This document shows positions 1 to 10,595 of a stretch of 57,402 bases of DNA, piece after piece. Every line of letters begins with the position of its first letter. Position 1 is the first letter of the stretch. Source of the DNA: Desulfothermus okinawensis JCM 13304 (GTDB lineage Bacteria > Desulfobacterota > Desulfovibrionia > Desulfovibrionales > Desulfothermaceae); the NCBI GenBank assembly GCA_001311565.1, contig BBBM01000018.1:1-57402 (forward strand), read 5' to 3'. The position numbers and the translations under genes were made by a program. The notes under the pieces are model-generated. The model did no database searches, was not told the DNA's origin, and saw only the letters and a list, made by a program, of their open reading frames with translations.

Positions 1-65
1 CTCCCATCAGGGTAATTTTGAAAATTCTATTTGCAAATTGTCCCATTTTGGTTTAATATAATCTT

Positions 66-1247
66 ATGATAAAAAGAAAAATTGAACCTGTCTTAAAGAG
101 GTTAATTTCACACTATCCTGTTGTTACCATCACTGGACCAAGACAAAGTGGGAAAACTACTTTATGTAAACTTGCTTTTCCAGATTATCAATATGTGAAT
201 TTAGAGGCTCTGGATATAAGGGATTTTGCTAAAAATGATCCCAGAGGATTTCTTGAACAATATGGACATCATGTTATATTAGACGAAATCCAAAGGACAC
301 CAGAGATACTTTCATACATACAGGTTGTTGTGGATGAGAGAAATGAGCCTGGTCAGTTCGTAATAACAGGAAGCCAACAATTTGAAGTAATCAGTAACTT
401 AACCCAGACCCTTGCTGGTAGAACCGCTTTATTAAAGCTCCTTCCTTTTAGCATTTCAGAAATTCAGGGCTCTTATGACGTCTCTTCTATTGACAAATTA
501 ATATTAACTGGATTTTATCCCAGAATATATGATATGTCCCTTAATCCAACACAGGCCCTGGGTGATTATATTGTAACTTATGTTGAACGAGATTTAAGGC
601 AGATTGTTAATATCAGGGACTTAAGTCTTTTTGAAAAATTTTTGAAATTATGTGCAGGGAGAATAGGACAAGTTTTGAATCTCAGCAGCCTTGCAAATGA
701 TGTTGGAGTGTCTCACTCAACGGCAAGGGCATGGATAAGTTTGCTTGAAGCAAGTTTTATAGTGTTTTTATTGCCACCATGGTTTGGTAATGTGTCAAAA
801 AGACTTATAAAATCACCAAAGATATATTTTTATGATGTGGGACTGGCAAGTTATCTCCTTGGACTTGAAAATGAGAAACAGGTAATGAGAGATCCATTAA
901 GGGGAAGTCTTTTTGAAAATATGGTGTTAATGGAAATTCTAAAATACAGATATAATAGAGGTAAAAAAAAGTAACCTTTATTTTTATCGTGATAGCAAAG
1001 GTAATGAAGTTGATATATTATATGAATTGGGAAGGGATCTATTTCCTATTGAGGTAAAGGCTGGAGCAACTGTAGTGGAAGATTTTTTTTAAAGGCATAA
1101 AAAAAATTTTTTAGATTATATCAATATACTCCATGGGGAGGGGCAGTTGTATACGGAGGAAAGATACCTCAAGCAAGAAGAGATATAAAAGTTCATACAA
1201 TATGGGATATTGAAAACATGTTGAAAAGACTTGAGGATGAAGTGTAG
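66..1247 (+). CDS. ATP-binding protein, AAA/DUF4143 family (frameshifted)
   Basis: The product is a P-loop ATPase of the AAA_14/DUF4143 group, whose cellular role is not established. The N-terminus carries a Walker A motif GPRQSGKTT (residues ~24-32) and a Walker B-like LDEIQ (~72-76). A winged-helix segment follows near residue 215 (VSHSTARAWI). The C-terminal DUF4143 part has FYDVGLASYLLG and, after frame repair, a nuclease-fold-like stretch NEVDILYELG...PIEVKAG (restriction-endonuclease-like Asp and Glu-x-Lys arrangement). The frame breaks at A8 near 963, T8 near 1082 and A8 near 1096; shortening each by one base restores a ~392-residue protein, the family length, ending at the TAG at 1245. 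No ribosome-binding site is visible, and the first ATG overlaps a TATAAT at 57-62. The family call is firm, the function is not. Confidence 0.8.
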
Positions 1248-1277
1248 CACACGTGTATAAATTTTTCTATAAAAAAA

Positions 1278-1305
1278 TTGTTGCGATTTATAAATAAGCC
1301 ATAAT
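1278..1305 (+). promoter_or_regulatory. Possible promoter for the DedA gene
   Basis: TTGTTG (1278-1283), a 16-base spacer and CATAAT (1300-1305) lie 34 bases before the DedA start codon, in the short gap after the preceding stop. The match to the sigma-70 consensus is partial, so this is tentative. Confidence 0.3.
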
Positions 1306-1339
1306 GTATCTTTATTCCAACTAACAAGGATATATAATC

Positions 1340-1946
1340 ATGGTATTTAATGAGATAGTAAACTTTATAATGTCTACTGTGGGAAATATGGGATACACAG
1401 GCATAGTGGTACTTATGTTTTTAGAATCCTCCTTTTTCCCATTCCCAAGTGAGGTGGTGATACCGCCTGCTGCATATCTTGCGTCCCGTGGGGATATGAA
1501 TTTATATTTAGTCATAATATCCGGAATTGTGGGTAGCTTACTGGGGGCTATTTTTAATTACTATCTTGCCTTATATCTTGGAAGACCCTTTTTCTATAAA
1601 TATGGGAAATATTTTTTTTGTAAGCCATAATTCTTTAAAAAAAGGCAGAGGGATTTTTTTGAGGTGCATGGACATATTTCTACCTTTGTTGGAAGGCTAC
1701 TGCCAGGGATAAGGCAGTATATCTCTCTACCTGCAGGACTTGCAAAAATGAATATCTGGCTGTTTTCCATATTTACTGCACTTGGGGCAGGTATATGGGT
1801 AATAGTCTTGGCATTGCTTGGTTATTTTTTTTGGTATAAACAGGGAATTATTGAAACAACATCTTCATATAGTTAGTATCTCCCTTATTATATTTGTATT
1901 GGTTGTGAGTTTTATTTATTTTTGGATTTATAAGAGAAAAAAATAA
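1340..1946 (+). CDS. DedA family (VTT domain) membrane protein (frameshifted)
   Basis: The product is an integral inner-membrane protein of the DedA/SNARE-associated family, whose members act in membrane homeostasis and undecaprenyl-phosphate recycling. What is visible: the family opening [20 protein letters not shown] (residues ~30-50), the re-entrant segment with [16 protein letters not shown] (R-x(2)-P-x-x-R type motif), several hydrophobic helices and a basic C-terminal tail. Runs of T8 (1612-1619), A7 (1637-1643), T7 (1654-1660) and T8 (1825-1832) are each one base too long; repair gives ~201 residues, normal for DedA. AAGGA at 1326-1330 supports the ATG at 1340. It is followed after 17 bases by the DUF1786 gene. 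Confidence 0.85.
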
Positions 1947-1963
1947 AGTTTCTGGAGAAGATT

Positions 1964-2993
1964 ATGAAAATATTGGCCATTGATGTTGGGAGTGGGACCA
2001 GGATGTGTTGTATTATTCTGATGATAGGGAGCTGGAAAATTGTCCAAAGTTTATATTGCCATCTCCAGCAGTATCTGTTTTTAATAAAATTAAAGAACTA
2101 ACCAATAGGAATAAAAATATATATTTGTATGGGCATAATATGGGAGGGGGATTCAAAAGTGCTCTAATTTCCCATAAAGATGCGGGACTCAAAGTGGCTT
2201 GTTCAAAACAAGCGGCATATGCTATTTCAGATAATTTGAAAAAGGTAGAAGGTATGGGAATAGAAATCATGGATATTCCTCCCAGGGGGTATGTACCTTT
2301 GTATTTAACAGACTACGATCCTGGTTTCTGGCAAGGTTTATTAAATTTTGTGGGGTTGGATTATCCTGATGTTATAATGATTGCTGCCCAGGACCATGGA
2401 TTTTTCCCAGATATAAGTAATAGGCAGGGAGATTTAAGTTATGGGAGAAGTTTTTAAAAGAAAAGGGTGATATTTATAATCTAATCTATAAGGTTCCAGA
2501 TAAGAGGTTTACTAGACTTATGACAATCCACAGGATTACTGGTGGAGGATTTGTTGCAGATACTGGGGGTGCAGCGATTCTAGGGGCCCTGTATGAGAAG
2601 GATGTATATGAAGCATCAAAAACATCTGGGGTGTGTATTATTAATATTGGAAACAGCCACACCCTTGGATTTCTCATATTCAAAGACAAGATTTATGGAA
2701 TTTATGAACACCACACAGGCTTTTAAGTAAAGATAAATTGTGGGACCATATTCACAGGTTTAAAAAAAGGAAAGCTCACAAATAAAGAGGTTTTTGATGA
2801 TATGGGCCATGGTTGTGTTTATAAGAATGAGCTGGAAAGATTCGATTTTTCTGATACATATGTAATTGGGCCAAAGAGAAATTTATTACATGGCTATCCA
2901 CTTAAGTTCATAGCTCCAGGAGGGGATATGATGCTAACTGGTGCAATTGGACTGGTCCATGGTTATAAGCTACAATTTAACGCCAAAGGATAG
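1964..2993 (+). CDS. DUF1786 family protein, ASKHA-like (frameshifted)
   Basis: This is a conserved protein of unknown function matching the DUF1786 family (COG4012), seen mainly in anaerobic bacteria and archaea. The N-terminus MKILAIDVGSGTQD is an actin/hexokinase-type phosphate-binding loop. Further conserved stretches are LPSPAVSV, LYGHNMGGG, AAQDHGFFP, VADTGGAAILGAL and GNSHTLGF. The reading frame needs an added C in ACC near 1999, an added A near 2431, an added G near 2719, and one A removed from A7 near 2762. The product is then ~342 residues. GGAGAAG at 1954-1960 sets the start. Because it resembles acyl-CoA-dehydratase or radical-enzyme activator ATPases in fold only, I do not assign a reaction. 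Confidence 0.75.
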
Positions 2994-3046
2994 CTGGAGA
3001 AAGGTTTTCCCTTGATAACCAGAGGATTTAGTGCTACCAACTCCCC

Positions 3047-3689
3047 ATGCACAGTGAGTTGTCAATCATACAGGAAATTTTAATATATTTTGTTCCAGTC
3101 TTAATTGCCATAACCTTCCATGAAGTGGCCCATGGCTATACTGCGTATGTGTTGGGCGATCCCACAGCAAAGAGGGCAGGCAGACTTTCTCTAAATCCCA
3201 TAAAACATTTAGATCCAATAGGGGCCATAGCCCTGCTCATCGTGAAAGTTGGATGGGCAAAACCTGTACCTATAAATCCCCTATACTTTAAAAAGCCAAG
3301 GAGAGATCTCTTTTTGGTTTCATTCGCAGGCCCATTTAGTAACTTTTTACTTGCAATTGTGTTTTCAATTATCATTAAAGGGATACTCTTTGTTTTTGGG
3401 GGAATCCACGACCCTGGATATGTTCATCTTTTTTTCTATTTTAATAGATATATTGTCAGCAGGGGTAATTGTAAACATTGGTCTTGGAATATTCAATCTT
3501 ATTCCAATTCCACCGCTAGACGGAAGTAATATGGTAATTGCAGTCCTTCCAAGGGATATGGCAATTTCATATGGCAAGATAGGTAGATATGGCATAATTA
3601 TAATATTTATTCTGTTTTTAACAGGTATTGTTCAAAAAGCCATACTGCCCATCCTCTATTTTTTGGTTTCAATCTTACTTCCAGGCTAA
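3047..3689 (+). CDS. Site-2 protease family (M50B) membrane metalloprotease (frameshifted)
   Basis: The product is a small intramembrane zinc protease of the S2P/M50B group, without the PDZ domain of RseP. The zinc motif HEVAH lies in the first membrane segment (residues ~26-30) and the third ligand motif NLIPIPPLDGS lies in a later segment. AGPFSNFLLAI and WAKPVPINP are family hallmarks. One T too many in a T7 run at 3429-3435 breaks the frame; repair gives ~213 residues. No good ribosome-binding site precedes the ATG at 3047, so the start is the least certain part. It sits 28 bases before trpS, a pairing seen in other bacteria. Substrates are unknown. Confidence 0.85.
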
Positions 3690-3717
3690 CTAAGTATCTG
3701 AATTTAAGGAGTGTTGT

Positions 3718-4724
3718 ATGAATGATGCTAAAAACAGAATAGTATCAGGGATGAGGCCAACAGGTCCCCTTCACCTTGGACACTATTTTGGAGTTATTGA
3801 GAACTGGATAAAACTTCAAAATGAGTTTGAGTGTTTTTTCTTTATTGCTGACTGGCATGCATTGACAAGCGAATATGCAGATCCCAAAAAAAATAAGAGA
3901 GTTTTCTGTTGAACTAGCACTAGATTGGTTTTCAGCTGGTCTTGATCCAGAAAAATCCACATTTTTTTATACAATCAGAAGTAAAAGAACACGCAGAGTT
4001 GAATCTGATCTTATCAATGTTAACCCCTTTAGGATGGCTTGAGAGAAACCCAACATATAAAGAAACAAAGCAGGAGCTTTCTTCTAAAAAGGACGTAAAT
4101 ACCTTTGGATTTTTGGGATATCCAGTGCTTATGAGTGCAGATATTTTAATATACAAGGCAACAAAGGTGCCTGTTGGAGAAGATCAACTTCCACATCTGG
4201 AGCTTTGCAGGGAAATAGCTAGAAGATTTAATCACTTATATGGAAAGACATTCCCAGAACCACAGTCAATGGTAACAGAAGCAGCAAGACTCCCTGGTCT
4301 TGATGGAAGAAAAATGAGTAAAAGTTATGGAAATGCAATATTTTTAAAAGAAGATTTTGATTCTGTTAAGAAAAAGGTCTTTTCAATGGTAACAGACACA
4401 AATAGGAAGAGACTAAAGGATCCAGGTGATCCTAAAAACTGTAACTTATTTCCCCATTTAAGGACTCTAGATCCCAAAGAAGATTTAACAGAAGTCATAG
4501 ACGGATGTAAAAATGCAACCAGGGGATGTACAGATTGCAAAAAAATTACTTTTTGAAAAAAATAACTGCACTTCTGGAACCAATCCAAGAAAAAAAGAAG
4601 AGAGCTTAAAAAAAAGATACCACGATCATGGATATTTTAATGGAAGGTACAAAAAAAGGCCAGGGAACAAGCTCAAATAACAATGGAAGAGGTAAGGACA
4701 AAAATAAATTTAATATATGGATAA
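3718..4724 (+). CDS. trpS: Tryptophan--tRNA ligase (frameshifted)
   Basis: This class I aminoacyl-tRNA synthetase charges tRNA-Trp in the cytoplasm. The HIGH-type motif is PLHLGHYFG (residues ~18-26) and the KMSKS loop is GRKMSKSYGN. VPVGEDQLPHLELCREIARRFN is the family's central signature. AAGGAG at 3706-3711 fixes the ATG. A8 (3886-3893) and T7 (3962-3968) split the N-terminal third. At least four more A runs between 4538 and 4657 scramble the last ~60 residues as written; removing single bases restores the C-terminal helix ending in TKINLIYG at the TAA at 4722. The corrected length (~334) is normal. Confidence 0.93.
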
Positions 4725-4730
4725 ATAAAA

Positions 4731-4763
4731 AAAGTAGCAAGGCGGCATGGACCTTGCTACTTT
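4731..4763. terminator. Bidirectional terminator between trpS and panD
   Basis: A 12-base perfect inverted repeat (AAAGTAGCAAGG / CCTTGCTACTTT, loop 4743-4751) lies between the convergent trpS and panD genes. It is flanked by an A run on the left and TTTAAT on the right, so it can act as an intrinsic terminator in both directions. Confidence 0.85.
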
Positions 4764-4780
4764 AATCTAGAAATAATTGG

Positions 4781-5134
4781 TTACATTATCTCTTCTATGG
4801 TATTATTTTCTCCCACAATTACCACTGTTGGCTTATGCTTTTCTATTTCATCACTACTTAAGTATGTGTAAGCTGCTATAATTATCTTATCACCTACAGA
4901 TCCCTTTAAGGCCGCTGCACCATTTAGACAAATTTCCCCTTCTTTGCCTTCAATTACATATGTAGTAAGCCTGTTTCCATTTGTGCTATTATAGACATCA
5001 ACTTGTTCATTTACCATTATTCCAGACGCCTTCAGTAGCTTTGGACAAATAGCGATTGAGCCTCTGTAGTTGACATTTGCCTCTGTTATAGTGGCATTGT
5101 GGATTTTTGCCTGTAAGAAACATCTAAATGCCAT
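4781..5134 (-). CDS. panD: Aspartate 1-decarboxylase
   Basis: The enzyme makes beta-alanine from aspartate for pantothenate synthesis. It is a pyruvoyl enzyme processed at a Gly-Ser bond, here G25-S26 within NYRGSIAIC. The usual residue before the Gly is Val/Ile/Met-like, so Arg is slightly unusual. INGAAA-type sequence (LNGAAAL) and the basic N-terminal RCFLQAKIHNATIT agree with the family. The frame is intact and the length (117) is typical. The ribosome-binding site GGAGGTG lies inside the last codons of panC, so the two pantothenate genes are translationally coupled. Confidence 0.95.
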   Translation of the reverse strand: MAFRCFLQAKIHNATITEANVNYRGSIAICPKLLKASGIMVNEQVDVYNSTNGNRLTTYVIEGKEGEICLNGAAALKGSVGDKIIIAAYTYLSSDEIEKHKPTVVIVGENNTIEEIM

Positions 5135-5135
5135 T

Positions 5136-5991
5136 TTATTTTTTTCACCTCCAACATAATATTATCAATCAATCTGGCCTTTCCAAGATAAATTGCTACT
5201 GCAAGTAATGCCCTGTTTTCAATTTTTTTCTACGGGTTTTAGATTTTCAGGATCTACAATTTCAATGTAGTCAATATGGCCTGAAGGTATATTCTCCATA
5301 TAACACTCAGTTAGTTTGGAGATTATTGATTCGCTATCTTTGTGACCATTTTGTACCCATTTTTGGGCCTTTTTAAGACCTCTGTAAATGTGAGCTGCCT
5401 CTTTTCTCTCCTCATCTGTTAAATAGGCATTTCTAGAACTCATGGCAAGCCCATCTATCTCTCTCACAATTGGCCTACCAATCACTTTAACCGGAATATT
5501 TAAGTCTTCCACCATCTTTTTGATAATAATAAGTTGTTGATAATCCTTTTCACCAAAAATCGCAAGGTGGGGGTTAACTAAATTAAAAAGTTTCAATACA
5601 ATGGTGCATACACCCTGAAAATGCCCTGGTCTGCTTTTTCCACAGAGATATTGGGAGAGTTTTGGAGAGTTAACCCAGGTGCAGTGATCTTCCGTGTACA
5701 TATCTTTGGTTTCTGGAGCAAAGAGGTAGTCAACACCAGCTTCTTCTGCCAGTTTTGTATCCCTTTCAAAATCCCTGGGATATCTATTTAGATCTTCTTT
5801 TGGACCAAATTGAGTGGGATTTACAAACAAAGACACAAACACAATGTCAGAATTTTCCCTGGCCCACCTCATAAGGGATAGATGTCCTTCATGGAAATAT
5901 CCATGGTGGGAACAAAGGATACAATTTTCTCTGAACATCTAAGTTTTAAGGTGAGGTTTTGAATCTGTTGTGGATCTTTTATAATTTCCAT
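5136..5991 (-). CDS. panC: Pantothenate synthetase (frameshifted)
   Basis: The enzyme condenses pantoate with beta-alanine, the product of the adjacent panD, using ATP. The HIGH-type motif GYFHEGHLSLM, the substrate loops FVNPTQFGP and GEKDYQQL, and the KMSKS-like MSSRNAYL are all visible. The true start is the ATG at 5991 (MEIIKDPQQIQNLTLKLRC); a missing G in ATGG(G) near 5912 hides it. A T7 run at 5222-5228 (one too many) hides the C-terminal RALLAVAIYLGKARLIDN. With a further T7 shortened at 5139-5145, the gene stops just before panD. Repaired length is ~284 residues, as expected. Confidence 0.93.
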
Positions 5992-6095
5992 ATTAAGGCC
6001 CCATATACCTAAAGTATTTTTTGGAAAATTATATTTAGGTTATGGTTTTTGTTAGGTCAAGTAAGTTTTTTGGGTAAATTTAAATTTTTTATTAT

Positions 6096-6837
6096 CTAAT
6101 AAAGCACATCCGCTAGACATAATCCATGAGCTGGGGCTGTCATTGGAAGGAGGGTCCTGTCCTTTTGGTTTATGAGAGTTAAAAATTCACTCAAGGACAT
6201 CTTTTTTTTGCCAATTCTAAATAGAGATCCCATTATATTTCTAACCATTTGTTTTAAAAAGCCATTCCCAATGAAATAAAACACCTTCTCATCTTCAAAC
6301 ATGCCAGGGGTGCAAAAAAATTTTATATATGGTCCTTACTGTATTCTTTACATTTGAGCCTGTGTTTTGAAAACAGCTAAAATCCCTCTCACCTTCAAGA
6401 TGCTTTGCTGCCTTCAACATAAGCTCAATATCAAGTTTTCCTGTTTTCCAGCAAAAAGGTGATCTCATTGGATAGATAAAATCAGAGTTTGTCCATACTG
6501 TGTATGAATATATTTTTGCTTTAGCCATGTATCTGGCATGAAAATTTTGATCTACATATGAGGCTTCTATAATAGATATATCTTCTGGAATGAGACTGTT
6601 TAAGGCCCTTTGCCATGGGATATTTTTTTTATCTTCTGGTATATCCACATGTGCCACCTGTCCAAGGGCATGGACTCCTGAATCTGTCCTTCCTGCTCCA
6701 TGTACTACCAGCCTTTTCCCAACAATTTTTTTTTAAGGCCTCTTCTATACAGCCTGAACTGTCCTCTGGTTTCTCTGTATTTGCCAGCCAGCAAAGTTAG
6801 TACCTAAATAGGAAATTTTAAGCTTTAATCTGGGCAT
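6096..6837 (-). CDS. truA: tRNA pseudouridine(38-40) synthase (frameshifted)
   Basis: TruA converts U38-40 of tRNA anticodon stems to pseudouridine. The catalytic Asp motif is GAGRTDSGVHALGQ, and the C-terminal signature is FLKQMVRNIMG. The start at 6837 (MPRLKLKISYLGTNFAGWQ) is recovered after adding a T near 6749 and shortening a T9 run at 6726-6734. A third shift is the A7 at 6314-6320. The repaired length is ~246. It lies 11 bases downstream of the MotE-like gene and ~100 bases upstream of panC, so all are probably one transcript. Confidence 0.92.
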
Positions 6838-6848
6838 GGTTAAATAGA

Positions 6849-7473
6849 CTACTTGCCAAAAGGGGTTTGAAATTCTGTTAGTGCCTCTGATAGCTCAGCT
6901 GCCTTTTTGGGATCCATGTTTGTTAATATCTCTCCCGCAGTCCTTCCTTTCATTCCTGCCAGTATTTTGACAGCTAGCTGTTTGTCAAGAGTCTCTAAGA
7001 CCTTTGCAGCCCTAGCAGGATCCATGTTTGAATATACCTGAACTAAGTGTTTGATTTTTTTTATTCTTTAGCACTTCTGCCTTTTTAATTAGTTCTTCAA
7101 TTTTCCAGGCCAGTTTTTTTTTGTTCCTGGAGTTTTTGCTCTATTTTTTTTCTCTAATTTTTTTTAATTGTTCTTCTTTTAGTTTCAGCTCCGCTTCCTT
7201 TGCCCTTAATTTTTCCCATTGTTCAGCCAGGAGTTTGTCTGATGGCTTTGGAATATCCTGAGATTTTGTTTCTGCAGCCTGTGCAGATTTTACCCTGAAA
7301 ACTGTATCTGACACCTGCATATTTTTATTATTTTCCACAAGATTAATATTAGTTATTTGATCAATGTGTTTTATTGGATTTGTTTGTTTTACAATAATGT
7401 AGATGAGGTACGATGCCTTGAAGAGGGATGTCACAATAATTAGTGTTACCACACTAAATAAGAGACTTTTCAT
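6849..7473 (-). CDS. MotE-like flagellar protein with MgtE_N-type repeat (frameshifted)
   Basis: MotE is a periplasmic chaperone for the flagellar stator protein MotC in some bacteria; related proteins sit beside fliJ in many flagellar operons. The protein has one N-terminal membrane helix (MKSLLFSVVTLIIV...), a long Lys/Glu-rich coiled coil and a C-terminal MgtE-N-like region with two MDP repeats (MDPARAAKVLETLD and MDPKKAAELSEAL). Frame breaks are at T8 (7144-7151), T9 (7106-7114) and T8 (7054-7061). The start chosen (7473) overlaps fliJ by 20 bases; an in-frame ATG at 7527 is possible but would overlap far more. The exact function is by family analogy. Confidence 0.75.
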
Positions 7474-7893
7474 ATTTAAGTGTAGATATTTCGTCGATTT
7501 CTTTTTGTTCTCTTTTTTGCTCTTCATAGATAAACCTTTTGTGGTCTTTTTCTTTTAATTTTTCTAGTTTTTTCTTTTCTATTGTCTTTGAGACAAGGTC
7601 CTGGCGTAAGAATTCTATTTTTACAGACAACTCACTTATATCTTTCTCTAATTGATCAATATACATTAAGATATTTTTTTTCTGTTTCTTTATAGAGCCA
7701 TATGGTATCACCTGATAGACTCCCACTTGATATTTTTTTTTGAAATTTGTTCAAGCTCTTTTTCGCAATCCTTAAGCTCTTGTTTTTTTTTAGAGAGCTC
7801 TGACATTACCTTTGCCAGGCGCATCTTTGCCTGCTCTTCAATTTGTTCCCTGTAGTCAAGAATCCTTTGGAGTCTGAAGTTAAACTTTGCCAT
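7454..7893 (-). CDS. fliJ: Flagellar export protein FliJ (frameshifted)
   Basis: FliJ is a small coiled-coil stalk protein that links the FliI export ATPase to FlhA. The N-terminus AKFNFRLQRILDYREQIEEQ is the classic FliJ opening, and the remainder is a continuous Lys/Glu-rich coiled coil of ~145 residues. A run of nine T at 7733-7741 puts the two halves in different frames; seven T (or ten) would join them. It is the first gene of the leftward run fliJ-motE-truA-panC-panD. No fliI or other flagellar gene is nearby in this window. Confidence 0.85.
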
Positions 7894-7975
7894 TTTTTTA
7901 CCTGTGATAATTTCTTGCCAATAGTTTCAACAATGATTAACCTTGCCTTTCAAAAAAAATATAAGGATAGATTCC

Positions 7976-9923
7976 ATGAGAGACAAGCGTAGCATATACC
8001 TAAATACAATTTCCATACCAGAGGCAATTTTGAAGATCAAGGAAGTGCTGAATATTAAATTAAAAGAGGAAGTTATTCCAACACAAAAGGCTCTTGGCAG
8101 GATTACTTCAAGGCCTGTTTACGCGAGGTATTCCTCTCCCACCTTTCACAGTGCTGCAATGGATGGAATTTGTGTTCGGGCAAAGGACACCTTTGGTGCA
8201 AGGGAAGGGTTTCCTGTGAAGTTAAAAAAAAGGCAGGGATTTTTTTATATGTTAATACTGGAGATCCAATACCCAATGGATTTGATGCGGTGATAATGAT
8301 TGAATATGTTCAAAAAAATTGACCAGGATTTTGTTGCCATAGAAAGGGCAGCATACCCTTATGAGCATGTTAGAAAGATAGGGGAAGATATAGTTGCAAC
8401 TGAGATGATTATTCCCCAAAATCATGAGATAACTCCCTATGATATTGGTGCATTGCTCTCTGGTGGAATATATGAGCTCTTTGTGAAAGAACAGATAAAA
8501 ATATCAATTATCCCAACAGGGGATGAGGTGTTGAACTTTGAGCTCAGGCCAGTTCCTGCTATAGGACAGGTAATAGAGAGCAATTCCATGATGCTAAAGG
8601 CAATGGCAGAAAAGTGGGGATGTAGAGTTAAAAGGATACCTCCAGTTGAGGATAATTTAGACAGGATATGTGATGCCCTGGAAAAAGAGCTTAAATCAGA
8701 TGCGCACATTGTGGTTATAGGTGCAGGGTCTTCAGCAGGGGACAAAGATTATTCCAGACGGGCAATGGAGAGGTTTGGAGAGGTAATTGTCCACGGCATC
8801 TCTGCCATGCCAGGAAAACCAAGTATCCTTGCATACAGCAAAAAAATACAACAAGCTAATGGTGGGAGCACCAGGATATCCTGTTAGTTCAGTTATTTGC
8901 TTTGATAAATTACTAAAGCCCATTGTCCATCACCTGAGTTCAAGGCTGGTTAAAGAAAACCCAAAAATAAAGGTAATGCTAAATAAGAGGCTTCCATCAA
9001 AATTGGGAATAACGGAATTTGTGAGGGTTGCCATTGCCAGGGTAGGGGATATATTTGTTGCCAATCCAATGAAAAGGGGAGCCAGCCAGATCACAACACT
9101 GGTAAATGCCCAGGGGATAGTTGAGGTTCCAGAAGATGTGGAAGGAATAAAAGAGGGATCCTATGTTGATGCTGAACTTCTGGTGGATATTGGTTTAATC
9201 GAAAACACCCTTATGTGTGTGGGGAGCCATGACAATATCTTGGATCTTATCAAAAATGAGCTCATGAAGAGGGAAAATCCTATTAGGCTAACGTCCTCCC
9301 ATGTGGGAAGTGTCGGTGGTCTGGTTGCCATATCCAGGGGGTCATGCCATTTTGCGGGATCCCATTTATATGACCCTGAATCTGGAGATTATAACTTCCC
9401 ATTTATTGAAAAATACATCCCTGATAAAGAGGTTGTAGTAGTAAATCTTGCCATAAGGCATCAGGGATTTATGGTTAAAAAGGGAAACCCTAAAAATATT
9501 CATAACATAAGGCACCTTCTCAGGGAAGATGTGGTGTTTGTTAATAGACAGAGGGGTTCTGGAACAAGGATATTATTTGACGATCTTCTCAAAAAAAACA
9601 ATATATCGCCAGATAAAATAAGGGGTTATAACAGGGAAGAATATACCCACATGGAGGTTGGTGTAAATGTTTTGTCAGGTACAGCTGATGTTGGTATGGG
9701 TATTTTTGCAGCTGCCAAGCACTGGGACTTGACTTTATAGAAGTGGCTAAGGAAAGATACGACCTTGTTATCCCAAAGGCCTTTTGGATGATCCAAAATT
9801 AAAACACTTTTAGATATAATTTCAAGGGACTGTTTTAAGGCCAAAATTAGAGAACTTGGAGGGTATGAAACAACCTTAACAGGGGTTTTTATGGAAAAGG
9901 GAATGGGATTACAAAAAAAATAG
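7976..9923 (+). CDS. MoeA-like molybdopterin enzyme fused to a LysR-type substrate-binding domain (frameshifted)
   Basis: The first ~400 residues are MoeA (molybdopterin molybdotransferase), which inserts metal into molybdopterin: SPTFHSAAMDGICV, PTGDEVL, GAGSSAGDKDYS and VGAPGYPVSS are its conserved blocks. The last ~200 residues match the COG1910 periplasmic-binding-like domain (SHDNILDLIKNEL, RGSGTRILFDDLL, GTADVGMGIFAAA), expected to bind molybdate or tungstate. Such fusions are known in archaea and anaerobic bacteria. The start at 7976 is preceded by AAGGA; an upstream TTG is less likely. Shifts are at A8 (8223-8230), T7 (8240-8246), A7 (8311-8317), A7 (8843-8849), a lost G near 9719 and a lost T near 9784. 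Repaired length is ~648. Confidence 0.88.
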
Positions 9924-9944
9924 ATAACTTAGGGGGTATTGAAG

Positions 9945-10595
9945 ATGAAGTTTTTTTATTGACACAGCAAATATCAAAGAAATTGAAGAAGCAAAAAAAA
10001 TGGGGCTTATTGATGGGGTTACCACTAATCCATCACTCATGGCAAAGGAAGGTGGAAATGTAGATGAGATTGCAAAAAAAGATATGTGAGATAGTAGATG
10101 GACCAGTTAGTTTAGAGGTGCTTTCCACAGACTTTGAGGGCATGGTTAAAGAGGCAAAAGAACTGGTAAAATATGGTCCCAATGTAGTTATTAAGATCCC
10201 AATGACTGAAGAGGGGATCAAGGCATCATATTTTTTGGAAAGGGAAGGTATTCCAACCAATGTAACACTGGTCTTTTCTTTAAATCAGGCACTCTTAGTT
10301 GGTAAAATTGGTGCATCTTACGTCAGTCCCTTTGTAGGGAGACTGGACGATATAGGTCAACGGGGTATGGATTTAATACAGGAAATAGTAACTGTTTATA
10401 AAAATTATGATTTTAAGACAGAGATAATTGTTGCCAGTGTAAGGCACCCAGAACACGTAAGACAAGCAGCACTATATGGTGCACATATAGCTACCATTCC
10501 ATTTAAGGTGATCAAAAAAATTAGCATCACATCCCCTAACTGATATTGGACTGGAGAAGTTCTTAAATGACTTTAAGAAGGTTCAAAATGGATAA
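9945..10595 (+). CDS. fsa: Transaldolase / fructose-6-phosphate aldolase family (frameshifted)
   Basis: This small (~215 residue) TalC/FSA-type class I aldolase uses a Schiff-base lysine, here the K in VVIKIPMT (residue ~85). The N-terminus [20 protein letters not shown] and the later [11 protein letters not shown] and [13 protein letters not shown] are diagnostic. Sequence alone does not separate true transaldolase (pentose phosphate path) from fructose-6-phosphate aldolase. Shifts are T7 (9951-9957), A8 (9993-10000), A7 (10074-10080) and A7 (10514-10520). It starts 21 bases after the moeA fusion gene and may share its transcript. Confidence 0.9.

Noticed and set aside
31-62. Promoter for the first ATPase gene (TTGCAA ... 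TATAAT)
   Set aside because: Spacing is 20 bases and the -10 box sits 3 bases before the ATG, which would put transcription start inside the gene.
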